Notes: generated by a model from the letters alone, not told the origin. Positions 32,393-43,515 are shown, counted from the first letter of the stretch. The stretch is DNA of 64,000 bases from Panulirus ornatus (GCF_036320965.1 NC_092235.1:24072476-24136475), one strand, 5' to 3'. Program-made: numbers and translations.

Positions 32393-32474
32393 ATTTTTAC
32401 TCTTTTTTTTTCCTTTACTCGTCGCTCGTACGTCTCGAAGACTTCTTCAAGGAACAGATTCTTACTCGGGTTAC

Positions 32475-32476
<2 letters not shown>

Positions 32477-32525
<49 letters not shown>
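32477..32525 (+). repeat. (CT)n microsatellite
   Basis: Perfect CT tract. Confidence 0.97.
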
Positions 32526-32528
<3 letters not shown>

Positions 32529-32571
32529 TTACACCTCCCGACGACAAGACCTCGTGTAACAAACCACCGAC

Positions 32572-32597
32572 ACTACACTCCACCTGTGGAGTGTAGT
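32572..32597 (+). other. Perfect 12-bp inverted repeat with 2-nt spacer
   Basis: ACTACACTCCAC (32572-32583), CT, GTGGAGTGTAGT (32586-32597). Near-perfect palindrome, 47 bp after a (CT)n tract. Confidence 0.85.
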
Positions 32598-33500
32598 AGT
32601 GTGGTAGCAGCGTTCGGGTCCCTTGCTACAAAAGCTTGATCGATGCCGGAACCCGGCGGATCCCAGCTGTAAAATCCCTCACGGACACCTGCCGCTACGT
32701 AGAGTCTTGGCAGCGGCACCTGGCCATGAGATAATATCTCTCCGTCTACGGCAAGCGAATCGCATGAGAGAGAGAGACAGAGACTCAGGGAGAGCGACCA
32801 GACTGCCATATTTGAGAGCATTTCCTCACCGCTTGGTGACATCTCCAAACGGTTCCCACAAATCCATTCGTCAAGTTCTTCCTTCTCCTCCCCCCACCCG
32901 TCTTTGGCTTTCAGATTGACTTGCAAAACAACCTGCCGCATATCTTCTCTGTATGCGGGAGTGTTCGTCGCTTACTTTCATTCCAGTTTCGCCTTATAAG
33001 TGGTTGAGGGGGGGGGGGGGGGAATACCTGTGCTACTTTTTGTTCACTGCTTGGTGAAGTGTTCAATCCTTTTAAATCTGGGTTAGGAGAGTATTCCTTC
33101 CCATTACTATTCCCGATGTTGATATCAGCGCTGCTCCTACTAGGGTCTTCGTTATTGCCGACATCACGTTCAACAGAAAGACGTTGATAATACGGTGTTT
33201 CCCCGGGGGGAAGGTGAGACCAAGTCGATGGGAACTCACGGTTCCTGCGAAAATAAAATCACCGGTGCCAACCTCACGAGCGGTCGTCGCACGGGTCGTT
33301 TTCATGGGAAATCGGATGGATGAAGAGGGCAGTTTAACTCTTGCGGTTTTCGACGTCAGGGGTAGCGGGGGGTGAGGAAAGCACTTCGTTACGTCATTTG
33401 TTGTTGTTGTTTTGTTTTTTTTACATGAGATTCGCCAGGTCTGTGCATGGCTTGCGTCTCAAGGACGGCCCTCCTACTCAAGATTGTTTAAACGATACCA

Positions 33501-33504
<4 letters not shown>
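32598..33504. other. Spacer, no gene recognised
   Basis: Short GAGAGA and poly-G runs only. Frames up to 122 codons overlap on both strands without recognisable domains. Confidence 0.4.

Positions 33505-33561
<57 letters not shown>
33505..33561 (+). repeat. (GA)n microsatellite
   Basis: Perfect GA tract, followed within 22 bp by (CA)n. Confidence 0.97.
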
Positions 33562-33563
<2 letters not shown>

Positions 33564-33581
33564 CTCAGGAAACTTAGACCA

Positions 33582-33582
<1 letters not shown>

Positions 33583-33626
<44 letters not shown>
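33583..33626 (+). repeat. (CA)n microsatellite
   Basis: Pure CA tract. Confidence 0.95.
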
Positions 33627-33630
<4 letters not shown>

Positions 33631-33913
33631 ATACATATATTAATGACTTGTAAGATAAACATGAATACTTGTTGGGGAATGTTAATAGGAATATTTTGAA
33701 GGTCAGTGAAGGCTTGACTGTCTGCCTGCAGCACATCGCACAGAAGATGTCTCTAGAAGCTGAACCACACGAAAAAAAAAGGACCTGTCGTAAGATAGAC
33801 GTAAATAGTTTCAGCTATTTTAATGGGAATACTTCGAAGGTTCAGCGAAGGATTGATGACAGGAGTAAAGTATTGAAATTCGAGGGGTTTTCGGTTACGA
33901 TGACGACTTTGTT

Positions 33914-34016
33914 GTCTGCAAGCAGTACACAACAGAGCAACTAAAAGCACCGAAGGTGTGTCCACGTCTGCAAGCAGTACACAACAGAGCAACTAAAAGC
34001 ACCGAAGGTGTGTCCC
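33914..34016 (+). repeat. 52-bp exact tandem duplication
   Basis: GTCTGCAAGCAGTACACAAC and the following 32 bp occur at 33914 and again at 33966, effectively identical. A recent local duplication. Confidence 0.92.
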
Positions 34017-34449
34017 CACGTCTTGCGTCAAGGAACATACTCGTCCACAATGCTGTTCTCTGACGCGCAGTACGCATTCAGGCTTAAGACAACCCCCTCG
34101 CACGTTGATATAGCCAATGAATCTACCAACACACAACATACATTATCACTGAGGGAGGGGGAGCAACCAGAGCTCCAGCCACCAGCATCATTCCTCCCCC
34201 TCCTCCCTGTACCACAACCTTGATCACAACCTCGGGTTACGTTATAATTGGTGGCGATCTTGATGGCCATCAAGACAGCTAGCTAGCGACTGGCTAGCAA
34301 CGTCCCGGCCATGACCCCCAGGTTATATTATAATTGTCCGACTTCGCAAAAGGGGCCATAACCCTGATAAGGTACTGGCGCGAACTTCGTGCTAATGAAA
34401 ATGGATGGAGGTTCCCGTCCATGAAGAATATTATGTTCCTGCCGAGCGA

Positions 34450-34452
34450 GCG

Positions 34453-34484
<32 letters not shown>
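34450..34484 (+). repeat. (GAGC)n/(GA)n microsatellite
   Basis: GAGCGAGCGAGC run leading into GA. Confidence 0.92.
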
Positions 34485-34639
34485 CAGCAGCAGCTCTGTG
34501 GACCTCATTACCCCCCCTACTCTACTGTGGGCAAGTAGGCCTGCAGACCGCAGCCTCCAACAGCCTGATGAATCATACCCGGTATCGCTTACTGCTAGAC
34601 GTGTGGGCGAACGTAAGGTTGAAACTTTATACGGTTCCG

Positions 34640-34860
34640 TCACGCACTACATCTATCCTGTATCCCGATACGAAACCATGGATGTTTGTATCCTGTATCC
34701 CCATAAAGGAACCTTGAGGACCTGTATCCTGTATCCCTAATAAAGACCCTTGGGCATATATCCTGTATCCCACTGAGGAATTTCTGGCTCCTGTATTCAA
34801 CATCCCGATGAGAAACTTCCCGTTTTGTATCCTTTCTACCGATGAGAAATCTCCGATATC
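34640..34860 (+). repeat. Degenerate ~40-bp minisatellite (GTATCCTGTATCCC)
   Basis: Five to six diverged units with TGTATCCTGTATCCC and GATGAGAAA or AATAAAGA. Confidence 0.75.
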
Positions 34861-34994
34861 CGCATCCAGTCAACCGACCCTTACATTCGGACAATCGTGG
34901 GGAGTGCAGACCCTCATCCGAATTTTCGGTTACCGGTTTTTCGCAGTGTGCGAAATATTGAGTGAAAGAAATAAACAGCGCGTTGCTGATCTCA

Positions 34995-35360
34995 AGAATA
35001 ATGACAGTTAAGCACGACTGCACGACCCCTCAGCACGACGGTCACGACCCTTGAACATGATACGACGCTTGAGAACGACATTTCGTCCCTAGAAAATGAC
35101 GGTGCAGCCCTTGAACACAAGGAACATGACCAATGTGAACGACAATACGACCCTCAAGCGCAACGGTACGATCCTTGAGCACGACGGTGCGACCCTTGAA
35201 CACGACGGTACGACCCTTGAACACGACGGTACGACCCTTGAACACGACGGTACGACCCTTGAACACGACGGTGCGACCCTTGAGCACGACGGTGCGACCC
35301 TTGAGCACGACGGTGCGACCCTCGAGCACGACGGTACGACCCTTGAGCACGACGGTACAC
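34995..35360 (+). repeat. GAGCACGACGGTACGA family locus E, direct arm
   Basis: About 16 units. The left third is diverged, while 35160-35355 consists of nine near-identical 21-bp units differing mainly at GAGCACG/GAACACG and GGTACG/GGTGCG. It is open as a heptapeptide repeat on both strands. Adjacent variants come in runs (four GAACACG units, then GAGCACG units), indicating block duplication. Confidence 0.88.
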
Positions 35361-35769
35361 CAGAAAGTCGTTCAGTGGTCATCTTGTACAGTCCGCAGAT
35401 ACTGTATGGCGGACAAGCATTTTTCTAGGCTTTGCTTGGAAATGGCTTTGAGGGTTCCTCCACTGCTCCAGTATTGTAAGTCTGCATCCCAACAAATCTA
35501 GATTTCGCATAAAAGAAGGAGTTAGTTAATGTTGATTCGACTGGCAGTGTCATAAACATGATTTTTCATTTTCATTATTGTCATCGATTATTTAGTCATT
35601 AATTATTTATTCACTTGGGTTACTATCGTCTGATGTCAGACATGGCTCCCGAGTCGCTTATCATGACCGACTCACAGATTGGACAGCTAGGAATGGCTTT
35701 TGAGTCACTGACGATGAGTGCAATCTTGGGGGGTCGGTCAGCTTGGCGTGATTTGCTTCCGAGATAAGC

Positions 35770-36080
35770 CGTTTAAGCTGAGACTGACAAAAAGCTTTGA
35801 AGACCAAGTTTAAACTGACCCTTTAAGCTGAGACTGACAAAAAGCTTTGAAGACCAAGTTTAAACTGACCCGTTTAAGCTGAGACTGACAAAAAGCTTTG
35901 AAGACCAAGTTTAAACTGACCCGTTTAAGCTGAGACTGACAAAAAGCTTTGAAGACCAAGTTTAAACTGACCCGTTTAAGCTGAGACTGACAAAAAGCTT
36001 CGAAGACCAAGTTCAAACTGACCCGTTTAAGCTGAGACTGATGACAAAAAGCTTTGAAGACCAAGTTCAAACTGGTCACG
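35770..36080 (+). repeat. 51-bp minisatellite, six copies
   Basis: Unit GTTTAAGCTGAGACTGACAA followed by AAAGCTTTGAAGACCAAG and TTTAAACTGACCC; starts 35881 and 35932 give 51 bp. Because 51 is 3 x 17, the minus strand reads as a 17-residue repeat (AFCQSQLKRVSLNLVFK), but it has no domain identity. Confidence 0.93.
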
Positions 36081-36146
36081 TCTCAAGATGTGACACGTAT
36101 CTTGAATTGGGATGGGATACCTGGAAAATGAAACCATCGTACCCCC

Positions 36147-36148
<2 letters not shown>

Positions 36149-36195
<47 letters not shown>
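36149..36195 (+). repeat. (CA)n microsatellite
   Basis: Perfect CA tract. Confidence 0.96.
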
Positions 36196-36197
<2 letters not shown>

Positions 36198-36685
36198 CAC
36201 CTCGGGGTAGTATGATTTCAGTTATGTAGTAATTTAACAACTAACTAACTATGGCACCTTATCGCGCACTGTTGATGGAAGGACAGAGGCGCTTTGTGCG
36301 CGCAGTTGCTTTGACGTGCCGACTTTAGGGGGGGTCTCGAAACCACTGTTTTATCCCCCCCTCCCCGGTGGCTGCGCCCCTTATCAGCTTTTATCAGTCC
36401 TTCGTAATATTAGAGTCTGTGAGAGATAACGAATTACATGTGTTCTTCAGTGTTACACATTCATCCCCGGGTGAGGAGAAGTGTACTGTGGCTGGCTGAA
36501 GTCGTCTGTGGTGGCGCTGGTGGTGGTCAGTTGCAACACCATGAAGAACTCGGGGGGGAAAAAAATAAATTTCCCTCGAAAATTATGGGTTGTTTTTATC
36601 GTCTGATCGAGCCCGAGACGCTTGGGTTTCACGCCTCGGAACTGACACTAAATTACGATATCACAGAACCTCAAGGAAAAAGGCA

Positions 36686-36812
36686 TAATAATAATAATAA
36701 GAATAATAATAAGAAGGAGGAGGAGGAGGAGAAGGAGAAGGTGGTGGTGGAGGAGGAAGAGGAGAAGAAGAAGAAGAAGAAGGAGGAGGGGGAGGAGGAA
36801 GAGGAGAAATCT
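36686..36812 (+). repeat. (ATA)n to (AGG/AAG)n purine-rich triplet tract
   Basis: ATAATAATA changes to an uninterrupted purine run of AGG, GAA and AAG triplets. It is read as Glu/Lys-rich in one frame and Leu-rich in the other. Confidence 0.85.
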
Positions 36813-37266
36813 TCCAGTTTCTGCAGGCAAACTTAGCTTTACGGTCTGTTTACTTCCAACAAGACGGCGTGAATCAGTGTAACACACTAGTGTTCCTGTG
36901 CTGAGGATGATGTAAGGGGACGAAAGCTACTTCCTACCTCGTGAGCATTGTGTCTTTCTCCCGTGGCCATCAAGGGACTGGCACGGGAGTGTTCTCAAAA
37001 GCTGTTCATCATTTCCTCCTTCGATCCGTATTCCAGAAAACGATCTCTCGCTATCGATAGCCATTCTACCGTAGATAACAAGATGTCCATGTCTGACTGG
37101 ATGACGAACCTTAGAGACACGCCATTAGGAAAAAAAAAAAGGGGGGGGGGGCGCTTCGTGGGTGTGGAAACAAAATTCGCATATCCGTCATTTATCATGG
37201 TTAACGGCACTGTTCACAAGGGGGGGGGGCTTAATTAAGTTACGTTGAACAGGATCAGTCGAGGGT

Positions 37267-37275
37267 TATATAAAG
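37267..37275 (+). promoter_or_regulatory. Possible TATA box (TATATAAAG)
   Basis: Good TATA match in a relatively plain region; a TCACTT initiator-like word lies about 36 bp downstream. A 133-codon frame starts at 37279, inside the expected 5' region, and has no recognisable domain. Weak. Confidence 0.2.
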
Positions 37276-37853
37276 GCAATGCCAACCAACATTATTTCTC
37301 TTCACTTACATTACCCCCTCCCTCTGTCTTTCCGTCTGTCCATTTTTGAACGAGGAATATGGAAGACAATTCTTCCCTTTTTACACACAAAAAATATGGT
37401 ATGGTACATTTCCCCACATTCTTGGGAAAACAAATTAATCATATATACGAGAGATAAGAGAGTCATGAGACTCAGTCGAAAAACACGCGAGGAAAGCCGT
37501 TTCAGACGGCCATCAGGAAAACGAGGAGTTCTAACATATATATCTTTTTTTTTTGGCCACGGTTTAAAAGTCATTTTTTTCGTGTGTATTATCAGAGCTA
37601 ACACATCCGTGTGGCGGCTTTGGCGCATCTTGGCCTCGTGTGTGGATCACGTCCGACGCCGTGTTGTGAAACAGATATGATGTCTTTAATTACCTCTGCT
37701 TTATCGCGACGGATTCGTACCATGGTTCTCCCGGTTCTGTTGTCAGATAATTAGAAATTACGACCACCTTCGTGTTTAATCACTCCTCTGAAACTCTAGT
37801 CATGAATAAAAGATACGTATCCTTTTTTTTTCCGTCTTCATTGATTCCGCTGG

Positions 37854-37855
<2 letters not shown>

Positions 37856-37928
<73 letters not shown>
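37856..37928 (+). repeat. (GA)n microsatellite
   Basis: Perfect GA tract. Confidence 0.97.
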
Positions 37929-37930
<2 letters not shown>

Positions 37931-38195
37931 GTCCATTATGTTGTCCACAAGGGAATAATTCTTTACGATTCATCGCCTGTGAAAAAGATATAAAAAAAAA
38001 AAGTACAGTACTCCAGCTCAATTTATGTCGATTTTCATATTTTTAGACGAAAGTTCTATCTGAGAAATGGCACAACACATTATTATCAATCAGATTTATA
38101 TCTGTGTTGCTCTTCTGCGAATCCGGTTTGAGATAAGAAGTGTAATGACCCTAGGTCGAACAGATGGTGTGGACTGACCTGGGATGGGGGAGGGA

Positions 38196-38216
38196 TGTGT
38201 GTGTGTGTGTGTGTGT
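38196..38216 (+). repeat. Short (GT)n microsatellite
   Basis: Pure GT tract of about 20 bp. Confidence 0.88.
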
Positions 38217-38364
38217 TAATAGACTCGACACCGGATTGCCTACCATCACTGCCTTCCCGGGGGGTGTGAAATTTCACCGTGTGTCACAGTCGCCAACCCA
38301 ATGCTTTGTAACACCTCGGCGTTACCCTGCGGATCAATATCCTTTGTTTTATTAACCCCTTGAA

Positions 38365-38530
38365 CGTGGCCGGTGCGATCTTTGAAGGCAGCGGTACCGA
38401 CCCTTGAGTGCGACACCCTTCATAGCCTTTCGCGTCGTCGACCTCGTCCTTGAATGCTATAGGTCGAGGGTCAAGCCGATCGTTCGTTAAAATGCTGTAC
38501 CGTCGTACTCGAGGGTCGTTCAGTTAGGCT
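38365..38530 (+). repeat. GAGCACGACGGTACGA family locus F, direct and inverted arms
   Basis: Direct diverged units (CCTTGAACGTGGCCGGTGCG; ACCCTTGAGTGCGACA) are followed by ATAGCCTTTCGCG, then units in the opposite sense (GCTGTACCGTCGTACTCGAG, GGGTCG). Small but shows the arm-core-arm plan. Confidence 0.7.
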
Positions 38531-39049
38531 ACGGGACATAAAAAAATCTTACGGGCCGAGCATGTCGAGTGTAACTGAGGTACTAGGATATAGATGGCAC
38601 GTCAGGCCTGCGGGCCGCTGGCTTAAACAGACTTCCTGATCAAAGGAGGAACAGAGCGGCCAGCTTGATCCGAACCAAGAGCTACGGAAGGGAGGAGGGG
38701 GGGAAAGCTTCGAAATCGACGTAACGCACACGTAAGATAAGGCCTGTTGTGGCAATGCGTCTGGAAACATGACACCCGTATATACACACATCAGGACGAG
38801 AGGGGCCGGTGTACGGTCACACGACGGGAGACCGTAATGCTCATATTTGGGTCACGCGGTTAGGTGTCACGCCCCCTGCCCCCCCCCCCCCCCCCCCCCT
38901 TGCTCTGCGTCACACACGACGGGTCACACAAGGATGATAAATCTCGGCGTTTGTGAGAGCTTTCCGCGGGGTTCTTGCACGATGGGGGCGCGCACCCGCG
39001 AAATACACAAGACATTTCGAGGGCTGGTATACCATTTCACGTGTTGGTG

Positions 39050-39052
<3 letters not shown>
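38531..39052. other. Spacer with poly-C, no gene seen
   Basis: A poly-C run at 38880-38899 interrupts otherwise plain sequence. Confidence 0.4.

Positions 39053-39114
<62 letters not shown>
39053..39114 (+). repeat. (AT)n microsatellite
   Basis: Perfect AT tract. Confidence 0.96.
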
Positions 39115-39117
<3 letters not shown>

Positions 39118-39700
39118 CCCCCGTGAGGTATATATACGTGTGGCCTGGAGATGCTTAGATGTATATCCTATGTCAGAGTATTAGAGAGATTTCAGCAGGA
39201 CAGCACCGTTGCTCCATATTTCTCTCCCGCGAATGTTTACACGAGGAGGAGGAGGAGGAGGAGGAAGCAGAAGTGCTACTCGACCGCACACACCCAGCGG
39301 TCACCCCTGGCAGGTGTGGGCAGGCAGAGGCACCAGGGCAGGTGTTACCGTCATTATTCACGCTGGGCCGTATACGTGCGCTGCCGGCGAGATGGGGGGG
39401 AGGGAGAGCGCGGGCGGCCTGCCGCCTATAACCTGGCCAAGCTAGACTGCTCACTGCGGCGTTGACGTAACACCACCCCCACACCCCCCCTCTTAACCCC
39501 TGCCATCCCCCAACCCACACCACCCCGCCAGCGTTATGGCCTTCCTGCCTGCAACACCCCCAACCACCCCCACCTCCTCCCCCCCCCCCCCTTGTCACTT
39601 ACCCGTGAAATTGAGCTTTATTGTCGCCCGCAAAGTCGCTGTTATTTTCCACCCGGTGACTCACCGCGACAGGAAGTACTGTCGGGAACTTGTAATGCCT

Positions 39701-39703
<3 letters not shown>
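39115..39703. other. GC-rich, CpG-containing spacer with AGG triplets
   Basis: AGGAGGAGG at 39244-39265, CpG-rich 39360-39470 and C-rich 39470-39595. Possible CpG-island-like segment, but no promoter motif or exon is visible. Confidence 0.4.

Positions 39704-39765
<62 letters not shown>
39704..39765 (+). repeat. (CT)n microsatellite
   Basis: Perfect CT tract. Confidence 0.97.
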
Positions 39766-39767
<2 letters not shown>

Positions 39768-40003
39768 ATAGTCTCTGCTGCTGACATATAACCACTCGTT
39801 CGCCGATTCTTTATTCAAGCTGCGCTCCCCGGATCGCCGTTCACCTTGGAATCAATTATCCATACTTTGCATTCCCCTTTTATCACGGTCCAGGTGTTGG
39901 ATCGGAACTAAACCCTTATCTAACTGGCATTAGGAAGTCGGCGTGGCTCTTCATTCCGCGTATCGCTACGGCCTATGAATTGGTTCGCTTAAATCCATTC
40001 GTC

Positions 40004-40006
<3 letters not shown>

Positions 40007-40066
<60 letters not shown>
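40007..40066 (+). repeat. (AT)n microsatellite, tail of a SINE-like fragment
   Basis: Perfect AT tract bordering the shared 3' block on its right. Confidence 0.96.
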
Positions 40067-40068
<2 letters not shown>

Positions 40069-40188
40069 TTATACTGTTCGCCATTTCCCGCGTTTGCGAG
40101 GTAGCGTTAAGAACAGAGGACTGGGCCTTAGAGGGAATATCCTCACCTGGCCCCCTTCTCTGTTCCTTCTTTTGGAAAATTAAAAAAA
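40067..40188 (-). mobile_element. SINE-like element, 3' fragment, minus orientation
   Basis: Carries the same block as 11114-11228: plus-strand CGCCATTTCCCGCGTTTGCG, AACAGAGGACTGGGCC, CTCTGTTCCTTCTTTTGGAA. An A run follows at its 5' side (40182-40193). Truncated copy with no head. Confidence 0.7.
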
Positions 40189-40378
40189 AAAAAGGAACTC
40201 ATCAGATTAAATGCTGCTTCGTTTATCGAAGATTTTGTTTTTTTGCGGCTGTGTGTTGCTCTGCACGCGGCTCATTCATTATTCAGGTAAACAAGAGACA
40301 GTTACCTGGCCCCGGACGCCCTCACCCACAAGGTTGTTCGCGCGCATCTTATACCTACCAATCGCATCACGGCGCCTA

Positions 40379-40410
40379 CCCACTACTACTCTACCTTACG
40401 TAGTAGTGGG
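40379..40410 (+). other. Perfect 11-bp hairpin
   Basis: CCCACTACTAC (40379-40389) pairs with GTAGTAGTGGG (40400-40410), with a 10-nt loop. Confidence 0.8.
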
Positions 40411-40441
40411 TCTGTACGGACCTGCACCACTGTACTGGACC

Positions 40442-40442
<1 letters not shown>

Positions 40443-40472
<30 letters not shown>
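40443..40472 (+). repeat. (CA)n microsatellite
   Basis: Pure CA tract. Confidence 0.93.
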
Positions 40473-40475
<3 letters not shown>

Positions 40476-43424
40476 TATCATATTTCTCGCTCATTCATGT
40501 AGGTCACCCACCTAATCGTCCCCCGATCCTTACCCAATCGGCCACACTGCGCGTCCCTCCAGCCTTTAATCGTTGGCCCATTCATATTTATCCTCCACTG
40601 TGCCAGGCCCTGATTATCGGGCGCTTGTGGCTCGTCTCCATCGCCACTCTTGCCACCCACTGCGAATTCCTTCACACCCACTTGGGAGGGGAGGAACCCA
40701 TCATTGGCCCGTCGTGAAACCCTACAAAGTTTCGGTCGGTATTCCGTCTTGTCTCGTCGTCTGTCTCCCCCCCCCCCCCAAAGTGCCCGCCGTCCGATAA
40801 CGAAGCGGGACGGTACAGTCGGTGTGTGCACGGGAGACAGACCCACCGACCGACCGACCGACCGTGGTGCACTCGTGTGTCGTTTAGTAGGGGGTTGTGG
40901 GAGTGGGTGGTGGCCAGGCGTCAGATTAGCGGGGTCGAAGGGCTGCATGCAGCTGCCTGCTGTACGATCATTTCCTACATACCTCGCTTGCATTTGTTTT
41001 TGCTTTTTTGGTTGTTCTTTCTCCTCCAATTCTTCGGTTCTTCTTATCTTCACTCATTATTTTTTTCCCCCCAGTCGATACACATCTATTAACCAGGTTG
41101 CAGTTGAGAAAGTGGTGTTGAAAGAGGAGGTAAATCAGACTCTGTATATACTAGAGTACTGACAGACGCGTTACAAGAGGTGAAAGTAGAATGATTATTG
41201 ACGTCTAGAGAATATTGTCACCGGCATTCCATGGCTGGGGGGGAGACAGACGATGGGGGGGGGGGGGGGGCTTGGTGACACTTGGGTTCGAAATAATGGC
41301 TCCTGAAGTCTGGGTCAAGACCGGCGTATGCTGGCCAATGTCACTTTCTATCTCAAGGGAGAAGGGTAGGCACGCCCCTGAATAAAAACCTGGTGTTGCT
41401 AAATCAGCCTCGTATACCTAACGGAGCACCTTAAGATTCGTTCAAAAACAAGAAAGAAATATGATACGATATGGTTAGGTTAGGTTATATGATAGCATAG
41501 GGTAGGTTAGGGTAAGTTTGCTTAGGTTAGGTCATTGTACATAACCTCATCTAGTGAAGTTGAACTTAAAACCTCGTCTAGAAAAACGAGGAGAGGGTGA
41601 ATCTTAAGTGATCCATCCTAAACTAGAAGAAACTTCACCTAAATGAACCCCCCACCTACCTAGCCCTCGCACCTGACCTCACCTAACCTATAGACCTACT
41701 CCGTCTCTGTGGTCGGGCTGTTTCACCAGCACAGATTAATAACTGTTATTCAAGTCCACTAAGGAAAAAAAAATTAGCTAGATATGACGATGACACCGAT
41801 TTATTTTTAGTATTCGTCTGTTCCACGCCTGAAGTATAGACCCTTTCGCACATAGGGTATATGTGTATGGACCTCACTGACGCTGTCCCTGAAGTAATGA
41901 TTTCAGGCTGAATTGCGGTAGAGAGGAACGGCATGAAGCCTAGCATACGAGATGGGTGAATCTGGGAGGGAAGTTAGTCGTTTTCCATGGTCCACCGAAT
42001 GTTAATTAATATGGAGGCCCGGTGTCCCGAAAAGCTGTGTTTGAATCCTGACATTTATCACGTAGGAATGGAAGAAGCTTTACGCAGTCTGTGTCGCCTG
42101 GGGACGCCCTCCGTCGAGCGCATTCAAATCTGATGGCGGCGACCTACAATCAGGGCGGCTGTTTTTAATGGCGCGGCCATGCTAGATGTGACGAGATAAG
42201 CGATGCTGAACCATGTTAACTACCAGTTCAAACGCTGCAAACTAATAAGACCTAATGCCAGCCATACAGGCTATTAAGAACTGGAGGTTTTAAAAGAGCT
42301 ATAAAATAATTGGAGACTATCTTACGTAAGCTTTTTACCACACTTACAGTGGCTAGTCTCTTTCTCAACTTCCGATACAATGCTGGTCTATTCTGTTGGT
42401 ATGTTAGGTAAGGAGCACCTCACTTACCCACGTCAACAAAGCAATTTATCTGATCACATATGCTTTACAGATTTTTTTTTTTTTCACAGGCTGATCAAAA
42501 TGTATATATATACTATGTCCGTATTTCGCCAGCTGTACATAATACGCTCTTAACTTTTAACTGGTTGTTTTACATTCTGAGTTTGTTGTTTCAGAACAGA
42601 ATTATGGTCGTGCGTGGCTGGTGAACTTTTTTCTTTTGTCTGAATTGTTAAAAAATATCGAATCATAAACCTCAGACGTTACCATTAATTGTAACATCAG
42701 AGTCAGTACGAGACTCCAGAAAGTAGTTACAAAAAATATTCAAGAAATTAATACCAAAAACAAAGAAACAACAGAAAGTTTAACTGTTACATATATGGCA
42801 TCATACCAAAAGAAATGCAGCATAACTAGTATTTAAATAACATAACAACAACAGACACTAATACAGGACACATAAAACATTTATGCTATTGAGAGACTCC
42901 ACACCAAATACAGTCAAATACGATCTGGTTTTGAGAGAAAATCAAAACAAACATGCAAACAATGTACACCACAAGCTAACACAAACGTGACGTGAATGAA
43001 CACATGATTCATGACAAAATATTAATACCATAATACCAAATACATGACAAAGGAGACGGCAAGGTTGGTCATAGATGCCGTTTTCCTCAGGGGGTGGTTT
43101 AGCATCTTTTTCGCGCGGGAGGGGCCTAGCGTCCATTGGACCCTGTGGGAGAGACACCAATTGAGCGCATACCATTGCTCTCTCGTCCACTTGCTAAACT
43201 GGGTCCGGCGCTCGCCATCATAGCAGGGGTCCCCTCCATTACGACCCCCCGACGCCAACAAACGATTCTGTGTCGAAAGTAAAACTGTGGAAAAGGGTTT
43301 CAGGGTTGACGTAAGCGAGTGGATAGGTAGGAAGGTGTTAGGGTAGGGCAGGCTAGGTTAGGCTAACGTCGTATGGACACACAGATTTAGGGTCTTGTTT
43401 ACATCACTAAGACGTGAATAACGG
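40473..43424. other. Largest low-repeat stretch, no gene recognised
   Basis: Contains only homopolymers (poly-C 40768, poly-G 41258), a short (ACCG)n at 40845-40864 and GGTTAGG motifs at 41473-41535. Frames up to 191 codons at 40478-41162 overlap on both strands with Pro/Arg-rich composition and no domain. 42250-43020 is AT-rich. If a host exon exists in the window, this stretch is where I would expect it, but I cannot support one. Confidence 0.45.
41473..41535 (+). repeat. Interstitial GGTTA-type (telomere-like) motif cluster
   Basis: GGTTAGGTTAGGTTA at 41473, GGTAGGTTAGGG near 41511 and TTAGGTTAGG near 41522. The arthropod telomere unit is TTAGG, but this cluster is too short and mixed to be a telomere. 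Confidence 0.55.
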
Positions 43425-43515
43425 ACTACGACTACGACGGTACGATCTTGCCCCTCCCTAGGATCGTACCGTCGTGCTCAGGGGTCGTACACGTTCGTCG
43501 CGTTCAAGGAATCAA
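43425..43515 (+). repeat. GAGCACGACGGTACGA family locus G: minimal inverted pair
   Basis: ACGACGGTACGATC (43434-43447) and its perfect reverse complement GATCGTACCGTCGT (43462-43475) form a 14-bp stem with a 14-nt loop. One further inverted unit follows (GGGGTCGTACACGTTCGTCG). The simplest example of the family's two-armed structure. Confidence 0.9.

Noticed and set aside
36438..36836. Glu/Lys-rich 132-codon frame
   Set aside because: Its C-terminal half is the AGG/AAG triplet tract and the first half has no recognisable domain.
37279..37680. 133-codon frame 4 bp after a TATA-like motif
   Set aside because: The start would lie upstream of any transcription start set by that TATA box, and the protein shows no domain.
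40211..40717. 168-codon frame with a hydrophobic, signal-peptide-like start
   Set aside because: The downstream part crosses a (CA)n tract and has no domain. A 191-codon frame overlaps it on the other strand.
41473..41535. True telomeric array
   Set aside because: Only a few GGTTAGG units, mixed with other sequence, in the middle of the window.
41990..42055. SINE head suggested by GTTTGAATCCTGAC
   Set aside because: The B-box match is partial and no A box or tail is visible.
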